From an uncultured Caldisericota bacterium (GTDB taxonomy: Bacteria > Caldisericota > Caldisericia > Cryosericales > Cryosericaceae): a DNA stretch of 39,870 bases. The notes below the pieces were generated by a model. It was given only the letters and a program-made list of their open reading frames with translations, made no database searches and was not told where the DNA came from. The DNA lies in assembly GCA_903871855.1 (NCBI GenBank), contig CAIQIK010000040.1, positions 1 to 39,870 on the forward strand, written 5' to 3'. Shown here piece by piece: positions 1 through 8,510 of this stretch. The position numbers and the translations under genes were made by a program. Numbering within the stretch: the stretch's first letter is position 1; the number at the start of each line of letters is the position of its first letter.

Positions 1-31
1 CCCCTGTTCCTGCTACCGCACCCATTCCTGA

Positions 32-1448
32 GTTTCAATACCCCGAAGGGTCACCTACACCTGCAGACGTCCTTGTTCGGACACCTGTGTAAGTGGTCCA
101 CGTGTTTCAATACCCCGAAGGGTCACCTACACCTGCAGACAATTAAAGGGATACTGGTCAATAGAGGGGCATATGGTTTCAATACCCCGAAGGGTCACCT
201 ACACCTGCAGACCATATTATGGCTCCATGAGCCATAAACCCAAGCTGTTTCAATACCCCGAAGGGTCACCTACACCTGCAGACACCCGCTCCCTAGCCAC
301 CCATTTTGTTCTTTTTGTTTTTGTTTCAATACCCCGAAGGGTCACCTACACCTGCAGACGATCAGTTACGGGCGAGTGATGGCTTTCTATACAGTTGTTT
401 CAATACCCCGAAGGGTCACCTACACCTGCAGACTGGAAAGTACGGGCAATCAATCGAGCAGGAGTATCGCGTTTCAATACCCCGAAGGGTCACCTACACC
501 TGCAGACTGGTCGGCAATTGTAAAGTTTACAATCGTCAATGTTTCAATACCCCGAAGGGTCACCTACACCTGCAGACGTCTCAAATCATCAGTGGGGCTC
601 AAGTCGTTTGTGGAGTTTCAATACCCCGAAGGGTCACCTACACCTGCAGACTTATTTGAGGAGGTATGTTGGTCTTAACGGTTTTGGTTTCAATACCCCG
701 AAGGGTCACCTACACCTGCAGACTGCTTCTATTGGTGAGAAAATCAAATCTGTTATGTGTTTCAATACCCCGAAGGGTCACCTACACCTGCAGACGCAGT
801 CTTTATGATAATGGGGTTGGGAGTTGGTCAGAGTTTCAATACCCCGAAGGGTCACCTACACCTGCAGACGACCTCTTTCTATGGAGGTGTGTTGGTTGCA
901 ACATGTTTCAATACCCCGAAGGGTCACCTACACCTGCAGACGAGAACCATGAAGAGATTTATTGCACTGTTTGTTGTTTCAATACCCCGAAGGGTCACCT
1001 ACACCTGCAGACAGAAAGAAGGGGATTATGTTTCGTCCCTTAATTCAGGTTTCAATACCCCGAAGGGTCACCTACACCTGCAGACCTGGGATGCGGCTAC
1101 TCAAACAATTACTTTAAGCAGTTTCAATACCCCGAAGGGTCACCTACACCTGCAGACAACTAAACGCGAAAGGAGCAGCACATCTACAATTTTCGTTTCA
1201 ATACCCCGAAGGGTCACCTACACCTGCAGACACTGTCAATGGAGTTTCTCAACCCCTGGATTCTCGTTTCAATACCCCGAAGGGTCACCTACACCTGCAG
1301 ACATCCAAAAGGGTACTAGCTATAGAGGGGGACTAGTTTGTTTCAATACCCCGAAGGGTCACCTACACCTGCAGACCCAAAAAGAGGGTAGTGTGGTAAT
1401 TGACGTCTACGGTTTCAATACCCCGAAGGGTCACCTACACCTGCAGAC
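32..1448 (-). CRISPR. CRISPR array, 20 identical 37-bp repeats, probably type III
   Basis: Twenty copies of a 37-bp repeat that reads GTTTCAATACC... to ...CCTGCAGAC on the plus strand start at 32, 104, 176, 247, 323, 397, 471, 541, 615, 687, 759, 833, 905, 976, 1049, 1121, 1195, 1266, 1340 and 1412. I see no mismatch between copies. The 19 complete spacers are 33-39 bp. Bases 1-31 are part of another spacer, so the array continues leftward beyond the window. The repeat complement ends in ATTGAAAC, the usual 8-nt 5' handle of type III crRNAs, and contains a CCCTTCGGGG hairpin. This and the promoter at 1474-1502 indicate transcription of the minus strand, with the newest spacers near 1448. Identical repeats even at the left edge suggest a maintained array. 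Confidence 0.98.
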
Positions 1449-1943
1449 TCTGGTTCCTGACAGGCACAAAAGTATCCTAGCCCCATGTCGCATCGAAGTC
1501 AAGTGCCCTGGACAGAGCACAGGATGAATTCGGGAAGGAATCTGGTCTGGCTTGTCTCAGATGCCTGAGGATAATCCCGGAACCCAGAGGCCATTTCGGA
1601 CATGAACGGCCCGAAGGGCACATACGATGGGGCATGCAGCCTTCGGAGCGCTGTCTCAGGATGGTTCAGCCCTCCGTCGGGAACCCCCATCTGAGAAAAT
1701 CCACGAATGACCCCTTCAGGGAAGCACTATCCATGCGGCCCACAGGAAGGCCTTTTTGGAATTGTCTCAGGTCTCCCGACGACTCCCCCAATGGGCACAT
1801 CTGAGACAACAGCACCTGTGGAGAACGGGGCGCGCATGATCCCTCCGGTGACAGAGGGATTAGTCCATATGCGTGTCGGAGGCCCTCCTGCCCTCTCCGC
1901 ACGGATTGTCTCAGATGCCGGCGCCGAGGGACCGGAACCATGT
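1449..1943 (-). other. Leader region between cas2 and the array
   Basis: This 495-bp stretch has no convincing gene. It lies between the end of cas2 and the leader-proximal repeat, so it is the CRISPR leader. It holds the array promoter, a set of TGTCTCAG half-sites (described separately), and a fragment at 1610-1641 that resembles a decayed repeat: CCCGAAGGG, then CACATAC, then GCATGCAG, compared with CCCGAAGGG, CACCTAC and CTGCAG in the true repeat. Short open frames here have no family resemblance. Confidence 0.75.
1474..1502 (-). promoter_or_regulatory. Array (leader) promoter
   Basis: On the minus strand TTGACT (1502-1497) and TAGGAT (1479-1474) are separated by exactly 17 bp, a good sigma-70-type promoter. 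The predicted start point is near 1467, about 20 bp before the first repeat at 1448. It lies at the leader end nearest the array and points into it, which independently supports leftward transcription. Confidence 0.7.
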
Positions 1944-1950
1944 TCAGACA
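1553..1950. repeat. Spaced TGTCTCAG inverted-repeat units in the leader
   Basis: The 8-mer TGTCTCAG occurs at 1553, 1652, 1763 and 1907, and its exact complement CTGAGACA at 1801-1808. At 1763-1808 the arms form a perfect inverted repeat with a 30-bp centre. At 1652-1696 a six-base right arm (CTGAGA) lies 31 bp away, and at 1907-1950 a degenerate right arm (TTCAGACA) lies 28 bp away. The left arms are spaced by about 99, 111 and 144 bp. The last unit touches the 3' end of cas2. The function is unknown; protein-binding sites for integration or regulation are possible. Confidence 0.6.
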
Positions 1951-2231
1951 GTCGTGACCGCGGAAGGGTCCGCCTGGCGGGCGCCAAGACCTATGCGGTC
2001 GACGGCCGCGACGCAGTCAAGGCAGAGGTCATAGAAGACGACGGTGTCGGTCGACAGGCGGACGATGGATACGACGACACGCTTGAACTCCCTGACCTCA
2101 GAGGCGGGAACGCTGCACTCGAAGACCGAAAGGTTGATGCGATTGCCGTAGGTCTGGAGATAGTGGGACAAGCGCAGTCGGCGTCGGTCGCTGACGACGT
2201 CGTATGCCACGACGATGAACCTGGACTTCAC
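1944..2231 (-). CDS. cas2: CRISPR-associated endonuclease Cas2
   Basis: A 95-residue protein of normal Cas2 length. It opens with the family's first strand and metal-binding Asp (FIVVAYDVVSDRRR, Asp near residue 10), followed by a helix containing LSHYLQTYGNRINLSVFEC and a second strand around VVFYDLC. Cas2 dimers bridge two Cas1 dimers in the integrase that inserts new spacers; its own nuclease activity is usually not needed. It is the last gene of the cas operon, six bases after RT-cas1 on the same strand, with the leader and array directly downstream. This gives a complete Cas1-Cas2 adaptation pair. Confidence 0.95.
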   Translation of the reverse strand: MKSRFIVVAYDVVSDRRRLRLSHYLQTYGNRINLSVFECSVPASEVREFKRVVVSIVRLSTDTVVFYDLCLDCVAAVDRIGLGARQADPSAVTTV

Positions 2232-2237
2232 GGGCGA

Positions 2238-4685
2238 TCACCACTTGAGGTGGTAAGTGTGGTAGGTGGGAGCGGCGCCGAGGAGGACATAGCGCAGGAG
2301 GCGCGCCTGCGATACGATGACTTCCGCGAGGGGTGTTGACGTCCCATGGTAGCGCACGGGTGTCTCCAGACGCTCCAGGACCTGCGTTGCCACCAGCTTG
2401 CGCGTGTCGTCGGTCAGGCGACCCTTGTCAAGGGATAGCGGCAGGTGGCGAGTGACCGCCACGACCACAGGATGATCCACCGCCTCCTGGCGGAACTCCT
2501 CGATCAGGTCGAAGACGAGCGCGGGCTTGCCCTTCTGCTCGACGTGCATGAACCCGATGCCTGCCGTCAATCCCTGCTGAGCGACGGCCTGCCACACGCG
2601 GCCGTACAGGATGCCGTAGCCATAGTTGAGCAGCGAGTTCACCAGGTCCCGGGCTCCCCGACCCTCGCGGCCCGGAAAGTCCGCGGACGTCCCTATGATG
2701 TCCGCTATGCAGTCCCAGTACAGCGATGCGGACCTCCCCTCAATGGACAGGAGCTTACCCCGCAGCGTGTCAAGATCAGCATCAACTTGCTTGAGCTCTG
2801 CCATACTTGCCGCCAGTTTGCTCATGAGGTCCACGCGGTGGAGGCACTCCGCCAGTATCGGGTTCGACCGTGACCGTGACTTGAGAAAATACCGGACGAG
2901 CGACATCTGGTTGCCGATCTTGCCTGCGACGATAGAGCGAGCGACGCACCCTGCCATGCCACTGTGTTGGGCGTCTACCTGGGCCAGCGCGAGCCGCACC
3001 GAAGGGTCGTCCTCGAACTGTACCCGGGCGAACGACGTGCCAGACCTGTCCACGAAGTCCACCCCGATCTCATTCCGCCAACAGTCCATGAGCAGGTTGG
3101 ATGACAGCGATACGCCAGCCGACGCCACCGTGATATGTCGAAGGACGCGGAGGGGCACTCGGTGAACGATCGTGTGCTCACGAGACACGTACAGCATCTG
3201 GTCGCGGACACCAACGTAACTGCCGGGCGTGCTGACCAGCAGCTCGGATCCCGCTCGCTCGCGCTGCTCGTACTGACGCTTGCGCTGCTCAACGATGCGC
3301 TTGACATCATAGCCCTTCGCATGCTGACGGACTGGTGTTGCTGGGACTGCTACAGGACCCGTCGTGGGTACTGCCAACGAGGTATCTTGATGCTCTGCCG
3401 GCTGAGGAGTGCTTGGCACCGGAGCAGGTACCTTGGACGGGGCAGGAGCAGCGGGCGCGGTAGTGGTGGGTGTCGTTTCTCTCGCCTCCGCGGGCTGCGG
3501 CCCAGGCAGGTCAAGCGCCGCCTTGTTCAGCAGGCCGCGTATCGTCCCGACCCGGTTCAAACGAACCTCCTGCGAGAGGAATGAGAGACCGGCCAGGGTT
3601 GCGAGAAGGCGGGCTTCGGTGTAGCAGGAGCGCCAGCCCTGCCCCTGCAGGGCGGTGCGCACGACTGAAAGGACAGCTGTATCCACCGTCGACCTGGCCT
3701 GCTGGTCGATCAACTCGCCGTAGTACGCTGACCAGCCCTGCATCAGGTCGGCGAGCTCGGCCAGAGCAGCAGGTGAGATGCCCCGTACCAGTGTGTGCTG
3801 CGCTTGCCGGCGCATCGCGTCGACCTTTGTGTCCGACAGACTGATGCGAGAAGGAGACAGGAGGACGCCCAGGAACTCGAACCCCCCTGCAACTGGCCGG
3901 ACGACCGATCCCTCGTTCAGGTGTAGATACAGGCTGGTACGCAACATTTCTTGTACCGCGACGAAGGCACGCTGTACCTGGCGCTCCTCGCGGGCCATCA
4001 GCAGGAGGTTGTCGGCGTATCGGACGTATGAGCCACCCTGAGCGGCGGCGAACTGGTCCAGACCCGTGAGGTACAGGTTCGACAAGACGCCGGAGACGGG
4101 GGCACCCTGGGGGATACCAACTGGGCGGTCGACCCATTGCCAGCCAGGGCCGACGCTGCCCATGCGCACCCACAGCATCATGAGGTCGACCACGTCACGG
4201 TCGCCCACGGCTTCGCGAAGCATGGGTTCCAGGAGGTCCGCGTCCAGTGTATCGAAGAAATCGTCGACATCGGCGAGGCAGACCCATGCCATGCCCTGGT
4301 TGCGGACAGCGTGCACGACACGGCGGACAGCACGTATTGGACCCCTCTCGGGTCGGTAGGCGTAACTTGCGGGCGAGAAGATCCGGTCGAGGAGCGGAAC
4401 GACGACCTGAAGCACAGCTGTCTGGCATACCTTGTCACGGACGGTCGGGAGCCCGATGTGGCGGTTGCCCCCGGACGGCTTGGAAATGTCGACCGCCTGC
4501 GCTGGCTCAGGCCGATACCTGCGCTCGCCCAGGTCGCGTCGAAGCCTGGAGAGGAACTGCTCTTCGCGTTCCGCTGCCATTGCCACGGAGACGTCATCGA
4601 TGCCGCCGCGCTTGCCGCCTGCCTTCACGTGCTCCCATGCCGCCAAGAGGTTTGCCTCGTCGCAGACCTGCTCGTACAGGGTCAT
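2238..4685 (-). CDS. cas1: Reverse transcriptase-Cas1 fusion protein
   Basis: An 815-residue two-domain protein. Residues 1 to about 390 are a group II intron-like reverse transcriptase with LADVDDFFDTLD (first catalytic Asp near 139), GIPQGAPVSG (190-199) and the active-site box RYADN (222-226). A Pro/Thr/Ala-rich linker covers about 395-455. Cas1 fills about 484-815 and keeps its catalytic set: Glu649 (SIEGRSASLYW), His714 (GFMHVEQKGK) and the FDLIEEFR segment (725-732). Such fusions let type III systems acquire spacers from RNA as well as DNA. The box reads YADN rather than the commoner YADD; the first Asp is intact. Its start overlaps the cas6 stop by four bases, implying translational coupling. 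No Cas6 domain is fused; cas6 is a separate gene. Confidence 0.95.
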   Translation of the reverse strand: MTLYEQVCDEANLLAAWEHVKAGGKRGGIDDVSVAMAAEREEQFLSRLRRDLGERRYRPEPAQAVDISKPSGGNRHIGLPTVRDKVCQTAVLQVVVPLLDRIFSPASYAYRPERGPIRAVRRVVHAVRNQGMAWVCLADVDDFFDTLDADLLEPMLREAVGDRDVVDLMMLWVRMGSVGPGWQWVDRPVGIPQGAPVSGVLSNLYLTGLDQFAAAQGGSYVRYADNLLLMAREERQVQRAFVAVQEMLRTSLYLHLNEGSVVRPVAGGFEFLGVLLSPSRISLSDTKVDAMRRQAQHTLVRGISPAALAELADLMQGWSAYYGELIDQQARSTVDTAVLSVVRTALQGQGWRSCYTEARLLATLAGLSFLSQEVRLNRVGTIRGLLNKAALDLPGPQPAEARETTPTTTAPAAPAPSKVPAPVPSTPQPAEHQDTSLAVPTTGPVAVPATPVRQHAKGYDVKRIVEQRKRQYEQRERAGSELLVSTPGSYVGVRDQMLYVSREHTIVHRVPLRVLRHITVASAGVSLSSNLLMDCWRNEIGVDFVDRSGTSFARVQFEDDPSVRLALAQVDAQHSGMAGCVARSIVAGKIGNQMSLVRYFLKSRSRSNPILAECLHRVDLMSKLAASMAELKQVDADLDTLRGKLLSIEGRSASLYWDCIADIIGTSADFPGREGRGARDLVNSLLNYGYGILYGRVWQAVAQQGLTAGIGFMHVEQKGKPALVFDLIEEFRQEAVDHPVVVAVTRHLPLSLDKGRLTDDTRKLVATQVLERLETPVRYHGTSTPLAEVIVSQARLLRYVLLGAAPTYHTYHLKW

Positions 4686-5722
4686 CCCTGCTCCGGGAGG
4701 GAGATCACGAAGCGGCCCATGCCCATCGGCGTCCCCTTGCCGACGCCCAGAAGTGCCCCCGCGTGGAGGAAGGGGAGGAACGGCGTCAAGTCTGATCCTT
4801 GATAGATGACCGACCCAATCAGCCCCCCGAATGCGTGCCTATCGTGGCGCGACGAACAGCGCTCCCAGTCGTGCCAGGATGTGCCGTCACTCACTGTCTC
4901 AATGCCACGGGTCCAGGCAAGCAGCTCGGATGGGTCTGGCAGCGAGATACCGGCATACAGTGAGCTGAGCAGGTCGAGTCGCTGACAAAGGTGCTCCATG
5001 AGCACCGTGAACGAGGGAGTCTGGCGGCACAGGCTGCCCATGTGCTCCAGCCGGAGAGGCGTGTAGAAGGACACCTGCAGGGCCGTCGCCCCCGACAGAA
5101 CAACCGGGATGTCGCCAAGGGGTTCGGCCGGCAGGCGCTCGAGACCTGCAGGGCTTGTCGTCTGGTAGAAGTGGAGATAGTCAGGGATCGTCTCCCAGAC
5201 CGTGGTCGTACCGTCGGCAGGCTGCAGTTGGGTCACACTGCGCAGCGCAAATGCGCCTCGGTTCCCCAATTGGAGTCCCTTCTCAGATTGGAATCCCTTC
5301 TCACCCAGCAGTGCGGTCGCTGCCGCCAGTGCCGGCAGGAGATGTACTGCCCTGCCCACCAGGACGGCTGTGAATGTCCACACCTTGGCTGGGGCAAAAT
5401 CGCGCTCTTCGCTGAGTGGGGGGACGAGGACGAGCGGCTTGGGGACATCCCTCAAGTTGGATGGGCGTTCGCCGAGCACGACTGCACTCTCGTAGAGGAG
5501 CGCATACGGGCAGGTCCTGCGCTCGGGGCACTGGACGCACCGGTTGAGGTGGCTGTCCGAACAGACCAGGGAATGCAAGGCCCAACCCAAGGCCCCACGC
5601 AGGGCCGATCCCTTGAATGGAGACAGGGATATCTGCGTCTTCCACTCGAGCGTGAACCGGAAGGAGCGAACGGCAAACCGGTTCCAGTAGTCGGCGAACG
5701 CCATCTGAACTGGGCTGGACAC
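4682..5722 (-). CDS. cas6: CRISPR pre-crRNA processing endoribonuclease Cas6
   Basis: A 346-residue RAMP-fold protein of the long Cas6 family. Near the N terminus FKGSALRGALGWAL (36-49) is the usual strand-helix entry. A four-cysteine cluster follows (C54, C62, C65, C71 in CVQCPERRTCPYALLYE), typical of this family and perhaps zinc-binding. The C-terminal Cas6 domain ends with the glycine-rich RNA-binding loop GVGKGTPMGMGRF. Cas6 cleaves the array transcript within each repeat and should leave the ATTGAAAC handle on crRNAs here. It lies between csx15 (5-bp gap) and RT-cas1 (4-bp overlap). A second Met at residue 7 is an alternative start. Confidence 0.9.
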   Translation of the reverse strand: MSSPVQMAFADYWNRFAVRSFRFTLEWKTQISLSPFKGSALRGALGWALHSLVCSDSHLNRCVQCPERRTCPYALLYESAVVLGERPSNLRDVPKPLVLVPPLSEERDFAPAKVWTFTAVLVGRAVHLLPALAAATALLGEKGFQSEKGLQLGNRGAFALRSVTQLQPADGTTTVWETIPDYLHFYQTTSPAGLERLPAEPLGDIPVVLSGATALQVSFYTPLRLEHMGSLCRQTPSFTVLMEHLCQRLDLLSSLYAGISLPDPSELLAWTRGIETVSDGTSWHDWERCSSRHDRHAFGGLIGSVIYQGSDLTPFLPFLHAGALLGVGKGTPMGMGRFVISLPEQG

Positions 5723-5727
5723 AGTGC

Positions 5728-6117
5728 TCAGGAGTCCCTGCGCCGGGTACGCGCCTCTTCGCGGATGGACTGCAGGTTAATAGTTTCGGCGACGTCGAAC
5801 CGCGGCACCGGGCTGTCGGGTGCGGGACGCAGGCGGACGACGGTCGGGAAGTAGCCGGTGCGCCCGTGCATCTCTGCCAGCAGGACTGCCGCCGAATAGT
5901 TGAGGGACGGCAGGACGACGACGATGGGCTCGGTCTGCCACTCGGTGGGTGACAGGGGGATGCCGTCCAGCCAAGCGGACACCTGTGGCGCAAGCGCTGT
6001 CGCCGTGTCAATCTGTGTATCGACCATGAATACATGGTCCACGGTCAGTCCCGTCTGCTGTTCCAGCATCGCTTTCTGGGCATCCGTCAGTGGATGCCCG
6101 AAGTTGAGTACGGTCAT
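5728..6117 (-). CDS. csx15: Csx15-like CRISPR accessory protein (candidate ring nuclease)
   Basis: A 129-residue protein opening with LNFGHPLTDAQ (residues 4-14). Its middle contains EWQTEPIVVVLPSLN, then EMHGRTGYFPTVVRLRP, and it ends with a FDVAETINL segment. I recognise this pattern as the Csx15 family, small Rossmann-like proteins found next to type III CRISPR loci that have been proposed to degrade cyclic oligoadenylate messengers. The assignment is from memory of the motifs, not a search. It is packed between CARF-HD protein 1 (1-bp gap) and cas6 (5-bp gap), so it is expressed with a predicted cyclic-nucleotide receptor. An off-switch for the CARF proteins in this locus is a reasonable inference. 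Confidence 0.65.
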   Translation of the reverse strand: MTVLNFGHPLTDAQKAMLEQQTGLTVDHVFMVDTQIDTATALAPQVSAWLDGIPLSPTEWQTEPIVVVLPSLNYSAAVLLAEMHGRTGYFPTVVRLRPAPDSPVPRFDVAETINLQSIREEARTRRRDS

Positions 6118-6118
6118 G

Positions 6119-8209
6119 CTACATCTCCTGATACCGGGTATCGTTCAACGCGTTGAAGACGCCTTGAAACTTAAGGACTTCGTCCAGGGCATTGCCCATG
6201 TTCTTGACCTCGCCATAGATATCATTTGCTACATATTGGGGAAGTTGATCGTCGGGCTTCACCGGATTGAGGTAGATGCGCAGACCGTCGCTGTCGGCAT
6301 GGTACCAACAACAAGCAACAGAAGCATGTTTGCGGTAGTAGATGTACTGAGAGGTCTTGAACAGGATACGATCGGCAAGACTGAGGGCCTCCAGGTCGGA
6401 GCACCAACCGCCACTTGCATTGCCAACGGCTCCTTCAGGGAAGCCAAGCGTTGTGGCAACGGATTTCAATAATTCACCCTCTAATTTGCCGATGTTTTCG
6501 CGGAAACACATCAATACCTCTGGTTGTGGCAGATTTCGAAACATGTCATTCCAATTGCCGGTACTCTCAATGATGCGGCAGCATACATCGTCCACTTCAC
6601 TGCAGGTTCCTGTCCCCAGCAGAGACCCAAGCCGTCGGACGAGTACCTCGACCTCATCATTCGTTCTCTTGGAACGAGCCTTCATGTACTCCGGATTTGA
6701 AACACGCGCAGCTTGAACATCCGATGCATCCACGAATCTGAGGAGCGCTTCAACAGCAACAACATGCTTTGCCTGGAGCCCGCGCAGTTCGGGTATCAGG
6801 GCCGGGGTTCTGAGATACTGCTCCGTTTCTGCGTAGAGACTGCGCACTTTCTCGGTCAGAATGCCGCGGTTTTTTGGAATAGGTTGTTCGGCCTCAGACC
6901 CAGCGCGCGTCCCAAGCGGCATGGATTGCCTGTGATATTTGGCGATGAGCGACACAAGATTGTGTCCCTCCGAGATGGAGAGGTAATCTTCGCTGTCGAT
7001 GAGTCGGCTGGATGAATATGCGTGCCAGTCCCGTACCAGCGAAGGGAAGTGATCAATAGGAACGTCGACCCAGTCGCCGCCGCCACGGTCGACGGGGTAC
7101 GTGATTGCACTGTGGCCGATGTCGTGCAACCAGATTGCCGCGAACAGGAGATAGAGCCCGGCGTCACCCCCGATTTTATCCATGATGCCCGGATCCTGGC
7201 CTATCGCCTCGACAGCAAACTCCATAAGTCTAAGACTGTGGCCCCTGCCATGTTCGGCTGTCTCAGGTATTTGATCGCCAAGCCAGACGTTTTGCCAAAA
7301 AGGAATGTGTGTTTTGATGATGTTTTGCAACTTGTGTTCTTTGATCTGTGTCAACAGGATGCTGCCTGAACCCGATAATGCCAGCTCTCTCCTTTGGTAT
7401 GCCTCAGAAATGACGTCTCCAAATGAGTTGGGGTGACATCTTCCTGACACTGAATCGGGTTGATCAAAAAGGTCTGCAAACTGCGTCGGCAGTATCTCCA
7501 AGAACCTGCTCGAAACGCCACCTGTCTGCTGCAGGATGGAGTGCAGTTCCTCAAAGGTTCCAAAATCCAGTGCCAGGGGAAAGTGTGGCAGTTCAAACAC
7601 ATCCGGGCTGCTCTCGTGCGAATACAGAAACTGGACGCGCGGAAACAACAGGGCAATCAAAGGCCAGACAACCCACACACCCTTAAGCCCACCGGTCGGA
7701 TTCAGGAGAACCTCGTCATCAGGACCAGGATGGGTACTGAGGTATGTCAGTATCTCGTTCGTAAGCGTTCCGATTCCTTCCAGGAAGGCCGTCTTACTCT
7801 GTCTGCCAATCTTCGTTGTGATGAGGTCGGTGCGGGGGTCAATCGAATCGAATGTAAGGTGCGGAAACAGCTCGCCAAGCGCCTTGGCGTTTTCATTCAC
7901 AAATTCGAGTTGGAGCAGTGCAAGTGGCTCTGATTCAGGAGTGGCGAAAAACGATAGATGGATGTTCCTGTTCCTTTGACGAGCCTCGCTCTCCCACTTT
8001 TGAAACTTGAACATGAGTGGCTGGAGCTCCCCAGACGGCGCACGCGCTGCGGGATCTTCCTTGCGTTTCTCGAGATATTCGTTGAGGCGCGCCTTCATGG
8101 TCGTCTCGTCCTGTGTCTTCATCTCATCAGACAGTTTCTCATCGTATGGATGGCCAAGCTTGTTAGCTAGCGACTTCCCGACGGTGCACAGGATCCATGT
8201 TGTCGGCAT
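6119..8209 (-). CDS. CARF-HD protein 1 (CRISPR-linked receptor with HD enzyme domain)
   Basis: A 696-residue protein. Residues 1 to about 225 form a CARF domain of the APE2256/Csm6 type: the first strand runs into TVGKS (9-13), and the ligand-loop signature is NPTGGLKGVW (170-179), followed by a strand and the FELPHFPL turn. An HD metal-phosphohydrolase domain follows, with H320 and H324 (EHGRGHS), the H362-D363 pair (WLHDIGHS), H396 and H426 (KYHR). The C-terminal third is helical with a YYRKH...CCWYH segment. CARF domains bind cyclic oligoadenylates made by Cas10; HD domains hydrolyse nucleotides or nucleic acids. The substrate is unknown. It is the first gene of the cas operon, with AAGGAGG six bases before the ATG. 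A full-length paralogue lies at 12089-14245. Confidence 0.85.
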   Translation of the reverse strand: MPTTWILCTVGKSLANKLGHPYDEKLSDEMKTQDETTMKARLNEYLEKRKEDPAARAPSGELQPLMFKFQKWESEARQRNRNIHLSFFATPESEPLALLQLEFVNENAKALGELFPHLTFDSIDPRTDLITTKIGRQSKTAFLEGIGTLTNEILTYLSTHPGPDDEVLLNPTGGLKGVWVVWPLIALLFPRVQFLYSHESSPDVFELPHFPLALDFGTFEELHSILQQTGGVSSRFLEILPTQFADLFDQPDSVSGRCHPNSFGDVISEAYQRRELALSGSGSILLTQIKEHKLQNIIKTHIPFWQNVWLGDQIPETAEHGRGHSLRLMEFAVEAIGQDPGIMDKIGGDAGLYLLFAAIWLHDIGHSAITYPVDRGGGDWVDVPIDHFPSLVRDWHAYSSSRLIDSEDYLSISEGHNLVSLIAKYHRQSMPLGTRAGSEAEQPIPKNRGILTEKVRSLYAETEQYLRTPALIPELRGLQAKHVVAVEALLRFVDASDVQAARVSNPEYMKARSKRTNDEVEVLVRRLGSLLGTGTCSEVDDVCCRIIESTGNWNDMFRNLPQPEVLMCFRENIGKLEGELLKSVATTLGFPEGAVGNASGGWCSDLEALSLADRILFKTSQYIYYRKHASVACCWYHADSDGLRIYLNPVKPDDQLPQYVANDIYGEVKNMGNALDEVLKFQGVFNALNDTRYQEM

Positions 8210-8270
8210 GACTGCCCTCCTTGGACGTTAGTTCCGTTTTGGTAACACTTCACTGGTGTCACCTATCTGA

Positions 8271-8298
8271 ACCGTATCGCTCGTCTCGCTTTTTGCAA
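8271..8298 (-). promoter_or_regulatory. Putative promoter/operator of the cas operon
   Basis: On the minus strand TTGCAA (8298-8293) and TACGGT (8276-8271) lie 16 bp apart, a weak promoter match. The spacer contains AAAAAGCGAGACG, whose complement occupies 8282-8294. Nearly the same 13-mer (11 of 13 bases) occurs upstream of CARF-HD 2. In both cases its near edge is exactly 73 bases from the start codon, so a shared control element is likely. The intergenic region 8210-8510 holds the divergent promoters and no gene. Confidence 0.5.
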
Positions 8299-8449
8299 GA
8301 GCATGCGTCGACTCACCATCAGTCGGAGCCCAATTCCTTTTCTTGAACATGATGCCAATCCATGTTTGTCTTCTTGACATGGATCGTAGTATCTCTTATG
8401 AGTTTACGGAGCCGGTTCACCTCCATGTTGGATGAGTCGATGCGGCATA

Positions 8450-8477
8450 TTGACGCTACCACCAGGCCCGCTACTAT
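8450..8477 (+). promoter_or_regulatory. Promoter of the membrane CARF gene
   Basis: TTGACG (8450-8455) and TACTAT (8472-8477) are separated by 16 bp. The predicted transcript starts about 27 bp before the ATG at 8511 and carries the ribosome-binding site AAAGGGGG. The promoter diverges from the cas operon promoter about 150 bp away. Confidence 0.6.
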
Positions 8478-8510
8478 GAGCCTATCTGCGCTTGGCGCAA
8501 AGGGGGCTAG

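Noticed and set aside
652-686. Apparent ribosome-binding site and ATG (GAGGAGGTATG) within a spacer
   Set aside because: The GGAGG is one base from the ATG, too close to act as a ribosome-binding site; it is an acquired spacer, not a gene start.
173-1527. Long plus-strand open frames across the CRISPR array, up to 256 codons
   Set aside because: The repeat has no stop in any plus-strand frame, so reading through is automatic; the translations only repeat the three repeat-encoded peptides.
2445-5854. Several 120-290-codon plus-strand frames opposite RT-cas1 and cas6
   Set aside because: They are complementary shadows of GC-rich genes, with no domain resemblance or usable ribosome-binding sites, whereas the minus-strand products are clear Cas proteins.
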